The position numbers and the translations under genes were made by a program. Of a stretch of DNA of 17,152 bases, positions 15,261-17,152 are shown piece after piece. Source of the DNA: Chloroflexota bacterium (GTDB taxonomy: Bacteria > Chloroflexota > Dehalococcoidia > JACQGW01); contig JACQGW010000277.1 of the NCBI GenBank assembly GCA_016199325.1, forward strand, positions 1 to 17,152, written 5' to 3'. The notes under the pieces are model-generated. The model made no database searches and was not told the DNA's origin. It was given only the letters and a program-made list of their open reading frames with translations. Each line of letters opens with the position of its first letter. Position 1 is the stretch's first letter.

Positions 15261-15299
15261 GCAGCGATCAATAGCTCGTCGCTGCCGCGTGCAGGAGGG
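15261..15299 (+). promoter_or_regulatory. hairpin and strong ribosome site ahead of the iron-sulfur gene
   Basis: GCAGCGA (15261-15267) pairs with TCGCTGC (15279-15285) around an 11-nt loop. Eight nt later comes AGGAGGG (15293-15299), the best Shine-Dalgarno sequence in the window, 4 nt before the GTG at 15304. This decides the start over the in-frame ATG at 15244. Confidence 0.55.
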
Positions 15300-15303
15300 T
15301 CTT

Positions 15304-16041
15304 GTGACGACGCGACTTGACCAGGAGAACGGGGCGAGCGGGACCATCACGCTTCGAGTGCGGCGCAGCGACGGCGGGAAAGGGTCGTGGTCAGTCTGGC
15401 AGGTGCCGGCCGAGGACCGGATGACTGTGCTGGACGCCCTTTTCTGGGTGCTCCGGTACCGCGACCGGAGCCTGGCGTTCCGCTGCGCCTGCCGCGCGGC
15501 GATGTGCGGCTCCTGCGCGGTGGTCGTGAACGGCAGCGAGCGGCTGGCCTGCAAAACGCCGCTGGCGAGCCTGGGCGACACCGTCGCCGTCGAGCCGCTC
15601 CGCCACCTGCCCGTCGTCAAGGACCTCGTGGTCGACCCGGCACCCTTCTTCGCCGCCTACGAGCGGATCGCGCCGGCCTTCGACCCCGATCCGGGCGCGA
15701 CCGAGCCCGCGCTCGTCCCGGCCGGCGCTCCCCGCCGTCGAGCGATCGACGATCACCTGAGCTGCATCACCTGCGGCGCCTGCTTCTCGGCCTGTCCGAT
15801 GATCGGCGCCGACGGCCAGTTCGCCGGCCCGGCCGCCCTCCAGCGGGCGTTCACGCTCCTGGCCGATGAGCGGGCGACCGCCCAGGCCGGCGAGGCCCGC
15901 TGGGTCGCCGTCGCCGGCGACCGCCACGGCATCTGGCGCTGCCACGGCCTGGCCGAATGCAGCCGCGTCTGCCCGAAGCAGCTCGACCCGAGCGGTGCGA
16001 TCCGTGCGCTCAAGCGGCTGGCGCTCCTTGGGAGCACGTGA
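15304..16041 (+). CDS. succinate dehydrogenase/fumarate reductase iron-sulfur subunit (SdhB/FrdB-like)
   Basis: A 245-residue electron-transfer subunit that would carry electrons between a flavoprotein (SdhA/FrdA) and a membrane anchor. The N-terminal ferredoxin domain has C63, C68, C71 and C83 (CRAAMCGSC...LAC) for a [2Fe-2S] cluster, plus an extra C61. The C-terminal domain has CITCGACFSACP (C154, C157, C160, C164) and CHGLAECSRVCP (C213, C219, C223), the full ligand set for [4Fe-4S] and [3Fe-4S] clusters. Length fits the family. Oddly, no flavoprotein or anchor gene is visible on either side: upstream is a membrane protein, downstream a transposase-like remnant. Partners may be elsewhere, or the enzyme may serve a related complex. 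Confidence 0.9.
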   Translation: MTTRLDQENGASGTITLRVRRSDGGKGSWSVWQVPAEDRMTVLDALFWVLRYRDRSLAFRCACRAAMCGSCAVVVNGSERLACKTPLASLGDTVAVEPLRHLPVVKDLVVDPAPFFAAYERIAPAFDPDPGATEPALVPAGAPRRRAIDDHLSCITCGACFSACPMIGADGQFAGPAALQRAFTLLADERATAQAGEARWVAVAGDRHGIWRCHGLAECSRVCPKQLDPSGAIRALKRLALLGST

Positions 16042-16063
16042 GATCCTTGAACGCAGACAGCGG

Positions 16064-16366
16064 TCAGCAGGGGGCGGGCCGAGGAGTCATCGGTGGTGAC
16101 ACCACCCGGTCTTTGAGCGGCAGCCGCCCCAGCAACAGCAGCGGAATCAGCGGGTACGGCGGCTGATGCGCCTTGAACCCCCGGGGCCGCCGGTGCTCGG
16201 GCACCGCTTCCAACGCCTTCGCCAGCGAGGGCAGACTCCCCGGCGCCACGGCCACCTCGCCCATCTGGGGAAAGGCCGGCTGCAGCGCCACCGCCCCTCC
16301 CCACACCAGCACCTGCCCCAGCGCAAACCTCGCCGGCAGTTCCCCAACGACCCGGTTGCTCGCCAT
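16064..16366 (-). pseudogene. probable truncated transposase, N-terminal part
   Basis: A 100-residue reading frame on the minus strand starting at ATG 16366-16364, with an excellent ribosome site (AGGAGG, 5 nt spacing). The middle segment SLAKALEAVPEHRRPRGF followed by HQPPYPLIPLLLLG resembles the N-terminal helix and first hydrophobic stretch of ISAs1-like DDE transposases (LxxALxxVPDxRRxxG...LxxLLLL). The catalytic DDE domain, which should follow, is missing: after about residue 85 the sequence loses resemblance and stops. This looks like an IS remnant cut off next to the iron-sulfur gene. The family assignment is tentative; it could instead be a small unknown protein. Confidence 0.45.
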
Positions 16367-16577
16367 CCGCACCTCCTCTTGCACCCCATCGGCGCCTGCT
16401 CGTCTCGATCAGGAGTCCACTCCTTCTGGGGAAATAAGTGAAATCGCCGCCGTGGCGTTCTACAGGCAAATCCGCCCCGGCGTGCTGCAGGCGAGCTAGT
16501 TCCCCCAGACCCTTACAGACGCGCGTGGCACCATCATCAAGCCTGCAGGCTGGTGACACCCATCATGCTCATTCCGT
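16367..16577. other. gene-free stretch with short palindromes
   Basis: No supported gene. It holds AGGAGT-CC-ACTCCT (16411-16424) and the perfect 12-bp palindrome AGCCTGCAGGCT (16540-16551). GACACCCATCATGCT (16555-16569) matches 14 of 15 bases of the repeat-region sequence at 157-171. Probably debris of mobile or repeat elements, in line with the adjacent transposase-like remnant. Confidence 0.35.
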
Positions 16578-16606
16578 TCGACGTGTCCGGTTCGATGTGG
16601 CATAAT
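16578..16606 (+). promoter_or_regulatory. weak sigma70-like promoter for the last gene
   Basis: TCGACG (16578-16583, four of six consensus bases), 17 bp, CATAAT (16601-16606, five of six). The expected start near 16613 gives a leader of about 60 nt before the TTG at 16675. Confidence 0.4.
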
Positions 16607-16674
16607 GGAGCGGCACAACGAGCTGAGCGGGCACGTTCCCTGAAATCCATGCTCTCAGAGATGGAGAGGTTGCT

Positions 16675-17082
16675 TTGAGCTACGCTATCACCCTCGTGCT
16701 GCAGCGGGCCAAGATCGTCTCGGAGGACTTCGAGCAGTTCGTCCAGGGCATCACGACCTGGCTGGAGGACTCGTCCGAGCTGCCGCCCGAGAGCGAGCAT
16801 ACCGCCGTCTACCTCATGATCCAGACGCAGTTCGGCAAGCCGATCCTCTTCACCGGCATCACGAGCTACCCGTTTCGCGCCCAGGCCGACCGCGGCTGGA
16901 TCGACTGGGAGCAGGCGTCAGTGCGCCAGTTCCGCGCCGGCCAGGGCGACTCCTGGATCGATCTGACGCCCGACCAGATCCGGACCGTGGCCGAGTACCT
17001 CAAGCGCCTGAGCCCGGAAGCCTGGCGGCGCTCCCCCGAGGTTCGCATCCCCCTCACCGGCACTCAGTACCGAGCGAGCTGA
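16675..17082 (+). CDS. hypothetical protein, 135 residues
   Basis: I do not recognise this family. The product is a small soluble acidic protein without signal peptide or membrane segment. It begins MSYAITLVLQRAKIVSEDFE and contains a beta-like core (HTAVYLMIQTQFGKPILFTG, 42-61), a Trp-rich acidic stretch (RGWIDWEQ, 73-80) and a helical part (TPDQIRTVAEYLKRLSP, 98-114). Start: TTG at 16675, with GGAGAGG ending 5 nt upstream. Codon use has G/C-rich third positions like the neighbouring real genes, which supports coding. The overlapping TTGA joins it to a short reading frame ending at 16678. Confidence 0.65.
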   Translation: MSYAITLVLQRAKIVSEDFEQFVQGITTWLEDSSELPPESEHTAVYLMIQTQFGKPILFTGITSYPFRAQADRGWIDWEQASVRQFRAGQGDSWIDLTPDQIRTVAEYLKRLSPEAWRRSPEVRIPLTGTQYRAS

Positions 17083-17128
17083 CGATCGTGCGGCGACGGA
17101 CCCGCGGATTCCGAGCGCCTGACGAAAC

Positions 17129-17152
17129 CGCAGAGGCGCAGAGAACGCAGAG
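17129..17152. repeat. CGCAGAG direct repeats at the window edge
   Basis: CGCAGAG occurs at 17129, 17137 and 17146, spaced 8 and 9 bp, and the array runs off the window end. Such CGCAGAG arrays are often intergenic in environmental genomes. The full extent is not visible. Confidence 0.5.

Overview
The window is GC-rich bacterial DNA with dense coding on both strands and frequent GTG and TTG starts. The GC-rich palindromic repeats, the membrane-protein families and the overall style suggest a Chloroflexota (Thermomicrobia-like) or similar high-GC environmental bacterium. That placement is inference; no taxonomic marker gene is present.

Layout. Positions 1-612 are non-coding and packed with repeats: a 95-bp REP-pair palindrome, three tandem 59-bp units and a 10-bp minisatellite. 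At 613-1212 lies a 2H-family RNA 2',3'-cyclic phosphodiesterase (ThpR/LigT type), probably unrelated to what follows. From 1443 to about 15237 runs a surface or exopolysaccharide locus. It contains a GT4 glycosyltransferase, a Wzz/GumC-type chain-length co-polymerase without a kinase domain, two more GT4-like transferases overlapping by ATGA, a WbaP/WcaJ-type initiating sugar-phosphate transferase, a DUF2142-like polytopic protein with an inserted beta-rich domain, a GT87-like membrane mannosyltransferase on the minus strand, a secreted GH39/PslG-like glycosidase, and a further GT-C-like membrane protein. A lone SdhB/FrdB-type iron-sulfur protein (15304-16041), a probable transposase remnant on the minus strand and a small unrecognised cytosolic protein close the window.

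How the parts work together (inference from families). The WbaP-like enzyme would load the first sugar-phosphate on undecaprenyl phosphate, and the GT4 enzymes would extend the repeat unit in the cytosol. The GT-C/GT87 membrane enzymes would add sugars from polyprenyl-linked donors on the outer face. The Wzz-like protein would set chain length, and the exported GH39-like enzyme would trim or edit the polymer, as PslG does in the Pseudomonas Psl system. No Wzx flippase, recognisable Wzy polymerase or tyrosine kinase lies inside the window.

Regulation. Five sigma70-like promoters, all with 17-bp spacers, can be read directly (1243, 7055, 11783 on the minus strand, 11844, and a weaker one at 16578). 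Two of them, ahead of the first GT4 gene and ahead of the initiating transferase, are followed by the same inverted-repeat module (TGGCTGCTGGG ... CGCAGCCC). The minus-strand promoter ends so close to its GTG that the mRNA is probably leaderless.
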